NCBI GenBank assembly: GCA_964439265.1
Contig: CAYTOA010000004.1
Span: 58,112 to 122,111, forward strand
Source of the DNA: JAGVPT01 sp964439265
Lineage (GTDB): Bacteria > Bacteroidota > Ignavibacteria > UBA10030 > UBA8401
Direction: 5' to 3'
Length of the DNA: 64,000 nucleotides
Position 1 is the stretch's first letter. Each line of letters starts with the position of its first letter. The notes beneath the pieces are model-generated. The model did no database searches and was not told the origin of the DNA. It saw only the letters and a list, made by a program, of their open reading frames with translations. The translations under genes and the position numbers were made by a program. This document shows, one piece after another, positions 43,028 to 52,728 of this stretch.

Positions 43028-43900
43028 TTATTCCTTCCTGTAACCTGTCGTATGCGGATAACTGATCAGCCTAAAGGCTGACGAAATTCCATGCAACAGT
43101 TCTGAGAACCCCACGAAAAAGTATCCTCCAAAGTTGAGGCAGTTGTACAAATCTGCGACAACCTGGATCTTTGCCTTCTGGTCGAAATAAATCAATACGT
43201 TGCAGCAAAGTATGATGTCAAAATTCTTCATCAATCGTACTTGCTGCCGGTCCATCAGATTGAGAGTCTGAAAGGTGACGAATTCTTTGATCTCTTCTCG
43301 CAGCGTATACCGCTCACCATCTACGATGAAGTATTTGTTGAGATAATTCTGCGGAAGATTGCGAATTGCATATCGTCCGTACTCTCCCGCCTGAGCCGTT
43401 TTGAGCACAGACTGACTGATGTCGGTTCCGACAATTTCTATTCTAAGTCCGGGGTATAACGGGAGCAGGCGCTCGAGATAAAGCAGGGCGTAACTGTATG
43501 CTTCCTCCCCCGACGAGGACCCGGCGCTCCAGATGCGCAAGACCGAATTTTTGCGAGACTCGAGCAGGGACGGAACGACGAATGCCGTGAACGCCTCCAG
43601 CTGAGGAACGTTCCGGAAGAATGACGTCTCATTCGTTGTAATGACCCCGTAAAGAAAACTAAATTCGGTCTCCTGGTGCTGGCCATACCGCAGATAGTAG
43701 TCGTATTCTTCAAAGTCGGGTATTCCCAATGTCTGAAGCCTCTTCCGAATCCTTGCTTCAAGCAGGTACTTCTTTTTCTCGGGATAGAAGATTCCCGTCC
43801 TTTCATAAATGAAAGTGCTAAGCGACTTGAACGTCTGGATGGAGAGACTGTTCAGAGTGTTCGATTCTGCGTATGCTTCAAAAGCATTTATATCGTTCAA
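43028..43900 (-). CDS. cheR: Chemotaxis protein methyltransferase CheR
   Basis: A 290-residue S-adenosylmethionine-dependent methyltransferase that modifies receptor glutamates. Helical N-terminal domain (about 20-95), then the SAM-binding core with IWSAGSSSGEEAYSYALLYL, IVGTDISQSVLKTA and FDIILCCNVLIYFD. The start is TTG at 43900 with AAGGG seven bases upstream. It precedes the two CheY genes. No pentapeptide tether is found on the two MCPs here, so binding must be through the receptor helices. Confidence 0.95.
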   Translation of the reverse strand: MNDINAFEAYAESNTLNSLSIQTFKSLSTFIYERTGIFYPEKKKYLLEARIRKRLQTLGIPDFEEYDYYLRYGQHQETEFSFLYGVITTNETSFFRNVPQLEAFTAFVVPSLLESRKNSVLRIWSAGSSSGEEAYSYALLYLERLLPLYPGLRIEIVGTDISQSVLKTAQAGEYGRYAIRNLPQNYLNKYFIVDGERYTLREEIKEFVTFQTLNLMDRQQVRLMKNFDIILCCNVLIYFDQKAKIQVVADLYNCLNFGGYFFVGFSELLHGISSAFRLISYPHTTGYRKE

Positions 43901-44016
43901 TGCCGATCCCTTGTGTTACGAATTTCTATGTCAGCGCATGGTGAATCCGGGACATGCATTCCCGGTTGAGTTAATGGCGCTCATGGCTGCTGCACATCCG
44001 TCGGTCCGCAAAGCGT

Positions 44017-45351
44017 TTAAGAATTGATTCTAGCATTTGAAGAACCCCTGTTCTCTGTCTTCGAGAGCTGATCGATAATGCGTGGAAGCAGACACAAATC
44101 AGGGTCCGAAACAAATTCCCTGATAGCCGATGCCGCTTGCCGCCCGTCAAGGATAAAGAGGGTATCGATAATCGCCTCCCTGGTTTCCTCATCCGAGGTT
44201 TCCCAGTAGCGCCGTACCGCCTCGAACGCACGTTGTATGAGCGCAGAATTTACAAAGGCCTCCATGTTGAGGTTGAACATATTGACGCAATTCCATGCGA
44301 TGCGGCCGAGAAGTTGAATGATCTGTTTCCGGTTACTGCAATCAGGTTCGTCAAGAGACTCGACGCAGAGGGTGAATGTTTCGGGGCGAGTGATGAGATG
44401 TCCCGCAAGATATTTTTCAAGCGCTCCTTCTCCCTTCATGGCCTTGATGAGGGGGCGAGTGATCGAGGCACCTCGGAAAATGGAAAGTCCTTTCGCGCAA
44501 CTCATGCGGATATTCTCGTCATCCGACTCAAGACCTTTGATCAGATCCGCGCAGAGGGAATTGTCGAAACGCAGTGGTTCGCCGTGGCGCTCTGCAACCC
44601 GAACGATGGAATCCAGAAGCATCAACCGAAGCTCGCCTTCGACATCGCCCACATGGCGGCGCAGTTCATCAAGAGTCTCCAGATTGCCTATCTTTCCCAA
44701 TGCCTCGATCAACGCGCTGAGGGTCAACGGGTCGTCTGCGGTATCTTTTAAGCCCGCGGAGAGCGAATTCGTGAGAAACCCAAGGGCTCTCGTGTCGCCA
44801 ATTTTACCGAGGGCATCTGCAGTGCATCCGCGCGCCGATGAATCTAAAAGAAAAGCGTCGCAAAGCGCCGACGTGGCTTTTTCACTTCCAATGAGCCCCA
44901 ATGCTTCAATTGTGGCATGTCTGACATTTGGGTCCGAATCTTTGAGCAACGGGAGAAGCTGCGGGAGCGATTCCTCAGTACCTATTCTGCCAAGAATATC
45001 AACCGCGAATTTCCGTGTATCCTTGTTCTTATCGCTTAAGTACGGAATGAGATACTGAATGGCCTGTACGCCGATGGTGATGAGAACTTTTGCAGCAAGG
45101 TTTCGCATCGCAATGTCATCGTTGACGATCAATCCGGCGACAGTCCGCGCGACGTCTTTATCACCAATCTCGATAAGAGCATGCATGGCGGCGTCTTGAA
45201 CGCCCTTGCTTTCATCCTCAAGTGCGAGAACAAGCGCCGCGTTTGCAGCGGAGTCTCTTTCCCCCGTCAGTCCCTCCGCAGCGCTGCGCCGGGCATTGGG
45301 ATCGCTGTCAGTGAGGAGAATGGATATTTGTTGCTTTACGGAAGTGTTCAT
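44017..45351 (-). CDS. HEAT-repeat protein of the chemosensory cluster
   Basis: A 444-residue protein made of HEAT/PBS-lyase-like helical repeats of about 31 residues (AMHALIEIGDKDVARTVA, NLAAKVLITIGVQAIQYL, FAVDILGRIGTEESLPQL, ATIEALGLIGSEKATSAL, CTADALGKIGDTRALGFL). No signal peptide or catalytic motif, so it is probably a cytoplasmic binding scaffold. It starts in the stop of the upstream MCP (ATGA), so the two are made together. HEAT proteins like this occur in chemosensory clusters of Myxococcales and other groups, where they modulate the kinase complex; the role here is inference. Confidence 0.88.
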   Translation of the reverse strand: MNTSVKQQISILLTDSDPNARRSAAEGLTGERDSAANAALVLALEDESKGVQDAAMHALIEIGDKDVARTVAGLIVNDDIAMRNLAAKVLITIGVQAIQYLIPYLSDKNKDTRKFAVDILGRIGTEESLPQLLPLLKDSDPNVRHATIEALGLIGSEKATSALCDAFLLDSSARGCTADALGKIGDTRALGFLTNSLSAGLKDTADDPLTLSALIEALGKIGNLETLDELRRHVGDVEGELRLMLLDSIVRVAERHGEPLRFDNSLCADLIKGLESDDENIRMSCAKGLSIFRGASITRPLIKAMKGEGALEKYLAGHLITRPETFTLCVESLDEPDCSNRKQIIQLLGRIAWNCVNMFNLNMEAFVNSALIQRAFEAVRRYWETSDEETREAIIDTLFILDGRQAASAIREFVSDPDLCLLPRIIDQLSKTENRGSSNARINS

Positions 45352-47063
45352 AACGTTGCGGCGTTGGATTCAATGATGTTGTCCATTTTCACCTTTTTGC
45401 CAAAGCGTGCCATTCTGGAAAAAGGGAAGTGAGTGTTTTTTCCGTTGTCTTTTGCACCGACATCGGTCGGCTGCGATTGGGTTGCAGTCGTTGAAATCTT
45501 GAAGAGTCTGGTGATCGCAAGGAGTTGTTCAGAAAGGCGGCTGAGATTCGATGCGGTTTCGGCAACTCTTGCAACCGAATCTGCGGTCTCGCGGGTGCAC
45601 TGTGTGATCGTCTTAAAATTTCCTGTTATCATTTCGCTTGTGCTTGCCTGCTGCTCACTGGCCGAGGCGATCTGTGCGATCTTATCCGTCACCTTTTGTG
45701 AAACATCCACGATCTCCTTCAATGATAATCCGGCCTTCTCCGCCAGCCTAATCCCTTCATTCACCTGCTTCGTCCCTTCATTCATCGACGTCACCGCACC
45801 CATCGTGTCGCTCTGAATTGTTTTGATCATCGATGCGATCTCCTTCGTTGCTTTCGTCGTCCGCTCCGCCAGTTTTCTCACTTCGTCCGCAACGACTGCG
45901 AACCCTCTCCCCTGCTCTCCCGCCCTCGCGGCCTCTATCGCCGCGTTCAATGCCAGTAAATTCGTTTGATCTGCGATGTCATCAATCACGCCAATAATCT
46001 CGCCTATCTGGTCGCTCGATTTTCCCAGCGCCTTGACCGTCTCTGCCGATTGATTGACGACGCTAGCGATTCGGTTCATCTCGGCCACGGTCTCCTCTAC
46101 GACTCTGCCCCCTTGTTCCGCAACGACTTTTGCTTGATTTGCCGTCTCAGCTGTGTGGACAGCATTCTTTGAGTTCTCCACGATCGTCTTCGTCATCTCT
46201 TCCACAGCGTTGGAAATCTCTCCCGACTGATTGCTCTGTTCCTCCATTCCTGCTGCCATTTCCTCCGTGGTGCTGCTGATCTCACTGCTTGCACTGGCAA
46301 CCGCATCCGATGCTTCGATCGTTTTGCCGAGGGCCTTCCTCAAATTTTCAACCATGACTTTGAAGGCCAATGCAAGTTGACCAACTTCATCTTTTGACTT
46401 CTGAACGATATCCACCGTGAGATCTCCTCCAGCAATCATCCCCGCCTGGCGAGCAAGTTCCTGCAGCGGTGCAAGCGCCCGAAAAATCCCATAGACGATG
46501 ATAAATGCCGCGAGAATTGAGAAGAGGCAAATTCCCAGCGACAAAAAAACTGCATTGCGTTTATCTTGAACGACACCGCTCATGGAAATCTCAACTTTCA
46601 CGAAGCCGATGACATTGGATTCGATCTCACCCGTCGTCGCAAGTTGGTCGGATCCGTGCGAGAATATCGGAGCACAAAACTGTAATAGTTCTTCCGCGTT
46701 CGGTCCCGAGACTGCCTGAAGAGTTACTTTAGGAATTCGCTGTCGCGTTTTAGGAAGGATTGACATTTCCGTTCCACGGCTGGCGATCTTTATGCCGTCA
46801 AGGGAGTAAAACGCAATGGATCTGATTTCCCGAGAGGACATTTGTCCGATCAAGAGGCTGGCTAATTGTGTCGAATCTTGGAGGAGAACGCCGATTCTGC
46901 CTTGAACCGCGAGGCTTGTTGCAACGGTTATCCCCCGTTTTTCAAATTCGTCCTGTACCGCTCTCCCCATAAGGGTTACATTAACGATCGTGTTAGCCAA
47001 TGCGCCGAATATGATAAGTGCAACTACTGGAATTATGATTTTAGTTCGCAAGGTCATGGTCAA
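45348..47063 (-). CDS. Methyl-accepting chemotaxis protein
   Basis: A 571-residue receptor. First membrane helix at residues 8-28; an extracytoplasmic domain (30-170) with LAVQGRIGVLLQDSTQLASL and IRSIAFYSLDGIKIASRG, resembling CHASE8-type sensors; second helix at about 176-200; HAMP (203-255); signalling hairpin with the tip EAARAGEQGRGFAVVADEVR. The stretch from IGEIIGVIDDIADQ to ASMIKTIQ is the same as in the other MCP (27958-29658), so the two share a receptor class and probably one array. The C-terminus has no CheR pentapeptide. It follows a periplasmic binding protein by 11 bases and overlaps the HEAT gene. Confidence 0.94.
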   Translation of the reverse strand: MTMTLRTKIIIPVVALIIFGALANTIVNVTLMGRAVQDEFEKRGITVATSLAVQGRIGVLLQDSTQLASLLIGQMSSREIRSIAFYSLDGIKIASRGTEMSILPKTRQRIPKVTLQAVSGPNAEELLQFCAPIFSHGSDQLATTGEIESNVIGFVKVEISMSGVVQDKRNAVFLSLGICLFSILAAFIIVYGIFRALAPLQELARQAGMIAGGDLTVDIVQKSKDEVGQLALAFKVMVENLRKALGKTIEASDAVASASSEISSTTEEMAAGMEEQSNQSGEISNAVEEMTKTIVENSKNAVHTAETANQAKVVAEQGGRVVEETVAEMNRIASVVNQSAETVKALGKSSDQIGEIIGVIDDIADQTNLLALNAAIEAARAGEQGRGFAVVADEVRKLAERTTKATKEIASMIKTIQSDTMGAVTSMNEGTKQVNEGIRLAEKAGLSLKEIVDVSQKVTDKIAQIASASEQQASTSEMITGNFKTITQCTRETADSVARVAETASNLSRLSEQLLAITRLFKISTTATQSQPTDVGAKDNGKNTHFPFSRMARFGKKVKMDNIIESNAATL

Positions 47064-47074
47064 CCCACCTTTTA

Positions 47075-47644
47075 TTATTGAACAACGTAGGAGATTCTGG
47101 AATCATGTTGCGACGGAATCGCGGCACCGACGACTGCAGCAATTCGCTGGTTGACAAACACGGTGAACTTATTATTCTCCGACTGAAAGCAACACAGCGC
47201 ACCCTTGGAAACTCCGTCGCGTGTCGGGACACAAAGTCCGACCTTGTCCTCGATCGAGTTCGAGAGAAGAAACTCCATTCCAACGCCGAGAATCAGTTTC
47301 TCGTCGTTCTCAGGAATCCAGATCATCTCGGCATTGTACTCTGTTATAAGTTTCCGGTAGAGACCGGAAATCTCGCGGTTCTCGGCTGCACGCGCAACGA
47401 TTGTTTTCACTCCCAAGCCCAGACTGGCATGCGTCATTTGCTCCACTTCCTCGTCGCTCAGATTAAACGTAATGATGCCGACCTTCTTCAATGACGGCTT
47501 CAGCGTCTTCATCAGAAATATCTGTTGGCCGAAAGTCAGTTTTGTCTGACTATGCAATGCACGAGGGAACAACAACGCGCATAAGCAAATGACAACGATC
47601 ATTTCGCAGAGAGTAATTGACGGACGAGATATTTTCTGATTCAT
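47075..47644 (-). CDS. Exported ABC-type substrate-binding-like protein
   Basis: A 189-residue exported protein with a signal peptide (about residues 10-33, ending PRALHSQ). The rest resembles part of the ABC_sub_bind (TrpX-type) binding fold: LKKVGIITFNLSDEEVEQM, GLGVKTIVARAAENREISG, AEMIWIPENDEKL and NQRIAAVVGAAIP. It is shorter than transport binding proteins (about 300 residues), and no permease gene is present. The start is ATG at 47644, five bases after GGAG; the GTG one codon earlier is less likely. Directly upstream of an MCP gene, it may be a ligand receptor for it (inference). Confidence 0.75.
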   Translation of the reverse strand: MNQKISRPSITLCEMIVVICLCALLFPRALHSQTKLTFGQQIFLMKTLKPSLKKVGIITFNLSDEEVEQMTHASLGLGVKTIVARAAENREISGLYRKLITEYNAEMIWIPENDEKLILGVGMEFLLSNSIEDKVGLCVPTRDGVSKGALCCFQSENNKFTVFVNQRIAAVVGAAIPSQHDSRISYVVQ

Positions 47645-48118
47645 CACTTCTCCAACCGCTGACTAACTAGAATAGAGCATCAAATTGTGCGAACAATATG
47701 CGCACGCAGTCTGCTGAAAACAATCGGCGGTCTTCTGAATTCTTCGTCGGATGTAGACTACGATGGGGACCGAATGGCTGAAGCTGCAGTAGGACAATCG
47801 GAATGCTTTTTCTCCTGATGGACCATCAGATAAAAAGCCGGACTCAGTGTTATGATAAGGGAAATCCTATGCAGTTGAGGCTGCAGATCATGCGGATGAC
47901 CGGGAGAGCATACGGGACAAGCAGTTACTTTTTCAGGAAGCCGGCGCCTGTTGCGGGTTGCTCTCTCATAATAGCTTTCAGGAAATGTGTAATCAATGGA
48001 AGGGCGGAATAACTCATTCATCCGATGATGGTCAATCGGAAGAACTGCCGAAATCCGTATATCGATAGGAGGAATCCTAAGCCCGCCTCATACAGACGGA
48101 GGGAGCTCAGGGGCAATT
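47645..48118. other. Intergenic region upstream of the chemosensory operon
   Basis: No gene recognised. It should hold the promoter of the operon that starts at 47644; TTGTTC-N16-TATTCT on the minus strand just upstream is a weak candidate. Short frames here have no protein-like features. Confidence 0.5.
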
Positions 48119-48751
48119 TCAGGAGAGCAATTTGTTTTGTATAGAGTAGGTCACGATCTGTGCGTTGTTCTCAATTTTCATCTTTCGAAGAATATGCGCC
48201 CGGTGGGTGCTGATCGTCTTGACGCTGAGCGATAGCTCGATCGCAATCTGCTTGAGAGACTTTCCTTTCGCAATCATGATCAAGACCTGATATTCACGTT
48301 CGGAAAGCATTTCGTGCGGCAGCTGAGGGGAACCTTTGCTGACATTTAATGCGAGCATTTCACCGAGCGCCTGAGAGACAAATATCTTCCCCGAGGCAAC
48401 TCGACGTATGGCTGTAATGAGTTGTTCTGGCGCACTTTCTTTTGACAAATAGCCCGAAGCGCCAAGCTTGAGCGCTCTCATTCCGAAGACCTCTTCGGGA
48501 TTCATGCTGAGGATCAGAATGGCAATTTCCGGCTTTTCAGATTTGATCCTCGAAATTGCTTCAAGGCCGTCGAGTTTCGGCATCGAAAGATCGAGGAGCA
48601 ACACCTCGGGTTCATCATTGCGGATTTTTTCCATCACTTCCAGACCGTCGGAAGCCTCGTTCACCACTTCGATGTCGCTTGCTTCCTTCAAGATATCTTT
48701 TAGTCCCCGCCGCACAACAGGATGATCATCTGCGATCAACACCCGAATCAT
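48119..48751 (-). CDS. NarL/FixJ-type response regulator
   Basis: A 210-residue regulator from the ATG at 48751; the frame is open further up but this ATG overlaps the kinase stop (ATGA) and starts the receiver directly (MIRVLIADDHPVVRRG). Phospho-acceptor Asp in VLLLDLSMPKLDG; LuxR-type helix-turn-helix at the C-terminus (LSEREYQVLIMIAKGKSLKQ, VKTISTHRAHILRKM). It is the DNA-binding partner of the seven-PAS kinase encoded immediately upstream. Confidence 0.96.
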   Translation of the reverse strand: MIRVLIADDHPVVRRGLKDILKEASDIEVVNEASDGLEVMEKIRNDEPEVLLLDLSMPKLDGLEAISRIKSEKPEIAILILSMNPEEVFGMRALKLGASGYLSKESAPEQLITAIRRVASGKIFVSQALGEMLALNVSKGSPQLPHEMLSEREYQVLIMIAKGKSLKQIAIELSLSVKTISTHRAHILRKMKIENNAQIVTYSIQNKLLS

Positions 48752-51700
48752 AGAGCACTCCTTCCGTTTCTTTTCTTTTGCAGAGGGAGTTGGGCGATAA
48801 CTGAAGTCCCTTTTCCTTCCCTGCCAGTAATTGCCAAATGCCCGCCCCACTGGCGTACCCGTTCGCGCATTCCGATCAGGCCAAGTGACATCGCCCCTTT
48901 GAGCTCATCTTTTCGAATTCCGCGCCCATCATCCTTTACTTCGATGACAACCTCTTGCGACGTTTTCACGAGTGAAATTGAGACATTCTTTGCACCGGCA
49001 TGCCGCACGACGTTTGTCAGGATCTCATTAAAAACACGGTAGAGCGTCATGCTGAGTTGTTTGTTCAGATAAAATTCAGGTGGATCGATGACTAGATGCG
49101 TTATCAGCCCGACTTTGCTTTCAACTTGGCTCACATCCAGCTGGATGGCTCCGACAATTCCCAATTCATCGAGCTGAGGCGGCCGCAGTTCCTTCGAGAT
49201 TCTCTTGACGGAGGCGATCGCCTGGGTAAGGCAGGTACCGATGGTTTCAAGCCTTCCGGCGAAGTCCTCGTCTTTGCAGGCCCCATTAGATTTGAGCCAG
49301 GATAGATCAAACCTCATAATCGTCAGCAACTGTCCAAGCTCATCGTGGATTTCTCTCGATATGCGCTTGCGCTCTTCATCCAGCGTGTTTTCCAGGTGTT
49401 CCGAGAACCGCTGAAGTTGAGTACGTGATTGCTGGAGCTCGTCTTCCTCTTTCTTGCGGTTGGTGATATCGCGCGCGATGATAACGCCCCGAACTTCTCC
49501 CGACGATGTACGGAATTTCTGTCCCGCGACCTCCAGCCAATGCCACGAGCCATCCCGATGGGAGTAGCGGAGATTTCCGGAGACCTTGTCTGCCACGAGG
49601 TTTTTCATTATCGAAGGCAAGTCGTCGGGATGGATTAACTCCAGGACAGGTTTGTTTTCCAGCTCCAGCCTGGTATAGCCCGTGACGCTTACACTGTTCG
49701 GACTCGTATACTGCAATCTCAGGTCCGAACTGATTTCTGCCACAAGGTCGATCGAGTTCTCGATCAACAATCGATATCGTTCCTCGCTCTCGTGAACCGC
49801 CTCTTCGGCCATTTTGCGATCGGTAATATCCATGACCTGTCCGATCGTCTGGAAGCCTTCTCCCGGAAGGTTCATTACGCTGGAACTCATCTCCAGCCTC
49901 CTCTTCTCTCCATTCTTGCGCAGGACGGTAAATTCATGGCGAACAGGAACTCGTTTGCCCTTTTGTTTTCCCTCATTGTACTCCGACACCGACAGCCGGC
50001 TTTCGTCATCAAGAAAATCCCGGAAATCATTTCCTAGGATTTCCCGCCGTTCGTGACCCAGAATTTTACAAAACTCATCGTTTGCATACAAGAACTGATA
50101 GGTGTTATTCACGACAAAAATGCCAACGTGAGAATATTCCACCAGAGACCGGAATCTCTGTTCGCTCTTCTTCATCGCTTCTTGCGCGTGGGTTTGCTCT
50201 GTTTGATCAACGAGAATTGTAAGGATGCATTTTTCTTTTCCAACTTCGATCAACTCGCCCGAATAGCGCGCGATGATCTCGGTACCGTCCCGTCTGCGAA
50301 GCTGGCATTCGCGGTTTCGGACAAAACCATCCTTGTCAAAAGAGTCTAGCAGGCGTTTTCGAATTTCCGAGTCGAACCCGCAATTGAGTTCAAGCAACTT
50401 GCGACCGACGATCTCTCTGGCTGTGTATCCGAGCAATTTGGCGAAGGACTCGTTGACATCGTACATTGTACCATCCTGAAGGCGAGAAAGCGCAATAGGG
50501 ATGGGACTTGCATGGAAGGCAATGGCGAACTGTTCTTCAGACTGCCGAAGCGAACCTTCCAATTTCTTTCGTAATGTGATATCGCGGACGGAGCTGACTT
50601 TCACCGTCCCCTGCTTGTCATCGTAGAGGCTGGTCACGATCTCGATGGGAAATATCGAACCATCCTTCCGGATTCCCTGGATATCATAGCGGTCGGCCGT
50701 TCCTTCCAGCATCCTGTTCCTCATGAAATCGCGGGAGTCCGCGGCGAGCAGTTCCAAAATGCCGCGCCCGATCGCTTCCTCGGCGGAATATCCAAACATC
50801 GCAACGATGGTCGGATTGACGTCGACAATGATCCCATTCTCATGGAACACGATGCCTTCCCTTGTCACATCAGAAAATCTTCGCAACCGCTCTTCCGATT
50901 CACGGAGTGATTTCTCAACTGCCTTGCGTTCAGTGATATCCCGTGTCACTCCTAAGATGGACTCGGGCTTCCCCATTTCATCGCGTAGGATCGAACCGCT
51001 GTATTCAACCGGGATTCGGCGTCCGTCTGCTCTCAGGATATGGTATTCCATGTTCTTCACGAATCCGGTTTCCATTGCGTTGATGGTATCTCGGATGAGC
51101 CGTTTGCGATCTTCCGGTGCAAAAAACAGAATTGCATTCTTCCCGATAACTTCCTGAGCCGTTGCGCAGCCCAGAGAAGCAGCGGCGAATTGATTGCACA
51201 TAAGAACCGTGCCGTCGAACTTGCAAAGCGTAATCGCGTCCGACGAGGTCTCGACAAGGCGCCGATAACGTATTTCGCTTTCCTGTAATTTGTCTTCAGA
51301 TGCTTTTTGATCTGTAAAGTTCTCAAGAGTCTCAACAGCGCCCATCACATCGCCGCGGGAATCTCTGATCGCCGCCGCCTTAAACTGAAGCCATTTTGGC
51401 TCGCCTGCAGGAATTTGAAGATAGTCCTTTGCCCCGTAAACGCCGTCCTCGTTCAAGCGAACATATCTCTCTTTGTACAAATCAGGAATGGACTGAACAT
51501 CATTATCGACGATCAGATCGACCAGGCATGGCCTTTTTTCTCGGTAGAATGCTTTCCAATGCGAATCAGTGCCAATAACCTCGAGTGCCCCGATCGCCGT
51601 CAATTCCTCCAATGCGTTGTTCCAGCATATCACCTTGTGATGTTTATCGATAACAAATTGTGGAATAGGAGATCCGTTAACGATAGCCTGCAGCTTCTCT

Positions 51701-52728
51701 TCGCTTTCCTTCAACGATTCCGCCATTCGTTTCTGGTCGTTAATGTCGATGAAAGTAATAAGGAGCACTTCTTCTCTTTCATGTTCGATGAACTGAGTCG
51801 ATAGAGAGACCCATATTGGCCGGCCGTCAGATAAACGAAAACACACGGTATTGTTGCGATGGGAAGATTCATCCTTCGCCAAATCCGTGATTTCCGGATG
51901 CGCCTCCGGCTGAGCGTAGAAATCATCGATCGATTTCCCTAAGACTTCCTGAGGCTCTCTCCGCAGTATGCTGCAGGCGGCCGGATTTGCGTACAGGATC
52001 GTTCCGTCTTTGATACGTGCAATGAAAACAGCGGCAGGCGACGCGTCAAGCACCAACCGTAATCGGTCCTCGGATTCTCTATCTCGGTCAGATTGAATTC
52101 TCGTCTGACCTTCTCGTTTTCTGATACGAGTGAGAATACGGATCAAGTCAATCCTGAACAAATAGACTAACACTGCGGTGAGGGCGAGAATCAGTACGAT
52201 ATCGGTGAGATAGCGCCAGTTCGGTATGATCGCATGAGGTGCAGAGAGTGGGAAATTGATCTGTACGTATCCCATTACTCCCATGGACAAGACGAGTAAT
52301 GTTCCGAATACAAGGAGGGGCCGCTGATTCAAAACGACGCACGCGAGTATGAGCACTCCCGGTAACGCCATGACGGCCGTATCACTGATTCCGCCATTGC
52401 ACCAGGCTTCATATTCCAGAAGAACTGTAAGCGTCCAAACAACCAGCGATCCGGAAAGAGCAATAGGACTTCTACGTATCCGAAGAATTACGCCGGTTAT
52501 GATGAACGCCGCGGCAATGATCGGGCCTAAGCCGCTCAAATTCCCTTCGTGTATTCTCTCCAGCGCCATGACAAACAACCCGCCGAAGATTGCAATACAG
52601 ACGATGGTTAGAAGACGAACAACGTTCTCTCGTTCTTGATCGTGTACGAGCATTGGGTCAATGACATCCTTCGGACGAGTGCCAAATTCATATTCTAAAG
52701 AAAGGGGCTTAAGTATGTTTCTTTTCAT
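48748..52728 (-). CDS. Large membrane sensor histidine kinase with seven PAS domains (HisKA_3 type)
   Basis: A 1326-residue kinase. Residues 30-210 contain five or six hydrophobic helices without large loops, a membrane input domain of unknown type. Then seven PAS domains follow, each starting like EERLRRFSDVT, EQRFRSLVEYS or EERYRLLIENS, and ending with a PAC-type segment before the next. The output is a HisKA_3 helix with His in KRISREIHDELGQLL and the short ATPase domain of NarX-type kinases (VKDDGRGIRKDELKGA, SLGLIGMRERV). The downstream regulator gene overlaps by four bases. The number of PAS domains is high even for this family. Confidence 0.94.
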   Translation of the reverse strand: MKRNILKPLSLEYEFGTRPKDVIDPMLVHDQERENVVRLLTIVCIAIFGGLFVMALERIHEGNLSGLGPIIAAAFIITGVILRIRRSPIALSGSLVVWTLTVLLEYEAWCNGGISDTAVMALPGVLILACVVLNQRPLLVFGTLLVLSMGVMGYVQINFPLSAPHAIIPNWRYLTDIVLILALTAVLVYLFRIDLIRILTRIRKREGQTRIQSDRDRESEDRLRLVLDASPAAVFIARIKDGTILYANPAACSILRREPQEVLGKSIDDFYAQPEAHPEITDLAKDESSHRNNTVCFRLSDGRPIWVSLSTQFIEHEREEVLLITFIDINDQKRMAESLKESEEKLQAIVNGSPIPQFVIDKHHKVICWNNALEELTAIGALEVIGTDSHWKAFYREKRPCLVDLIVDNDVQSIPDLYKERYVRLNEDGVYGAKDYLQIPAGEPKWLQFKAAAIRDSRGDVMGAVETLENFTDQKASEDKLQESEIRYRRLVETSSDAITLCKFDGTVLMCNQFAAASLGCATAQEVIGKNAILFFAPEDRKRLIRDTINAMETGFVKNMEYHILRADGRRIPVEYSGSILRDEMGKPESILGVTRDITERKAVEKSLRESEERLRRFSDVTREGIVFHENGIIVDVNPTIVAMFGYSAEEAIGRGILELLAADSRDFMRNRMLEGTADRYDIQGIRKDGSIFPIEIVTSLYDDKQGTVKVSSVRDITLRKKLEGSLRQSEEQFAIAFHASPIPIALSRLQDGTMYDVNESFAKLLGYTAREIVGRKLLELNCGFDSEIRKRLLDSFDKDGFVRNRECQLRRRDGTEIIARYSGELIEVGKEKCILTILVDQTEQTHAQEAMKKSEQRFRSLVEYSHVGIFVVNNTYQFLYANDEFCKILGHERREILGNDFRDFLDDESRLSVSEYNEGKQKGKRVPVRHEFTVLRKNGEKRRLEMSSSVMNLPGEGFQTIGQVMDITDRKMAEEAVHESEERYRLLIENSIDLVAEISSDLRLQYTSPNSVSVTGYTRLELENKPVLELIHPDDLPSIMKNLVADKVSGNLRYSHRDGSWHWLEVAGQKFRTSSGEVRGVIIARDITNRKKEEDELQQSRTQLQRFSEHLENTLDEERKRISREIHDELGQLLTIMRFDLSWLKSNGACKDEDFAGRLETIGTCLTQAIASVKRISKELRPPQLDELGIVGAIQLDVSQVESKVGLITHLVIDPPEFYLNKQLSMTLYRVFNEILTNVVRHAGAKNVSISLVKTSQEVVIEVKDDGRGIRKDELKGAMSLGLIGMRERVRQWGGHLAITGREGKGTSVIAQLPLQKKRNGRSAL

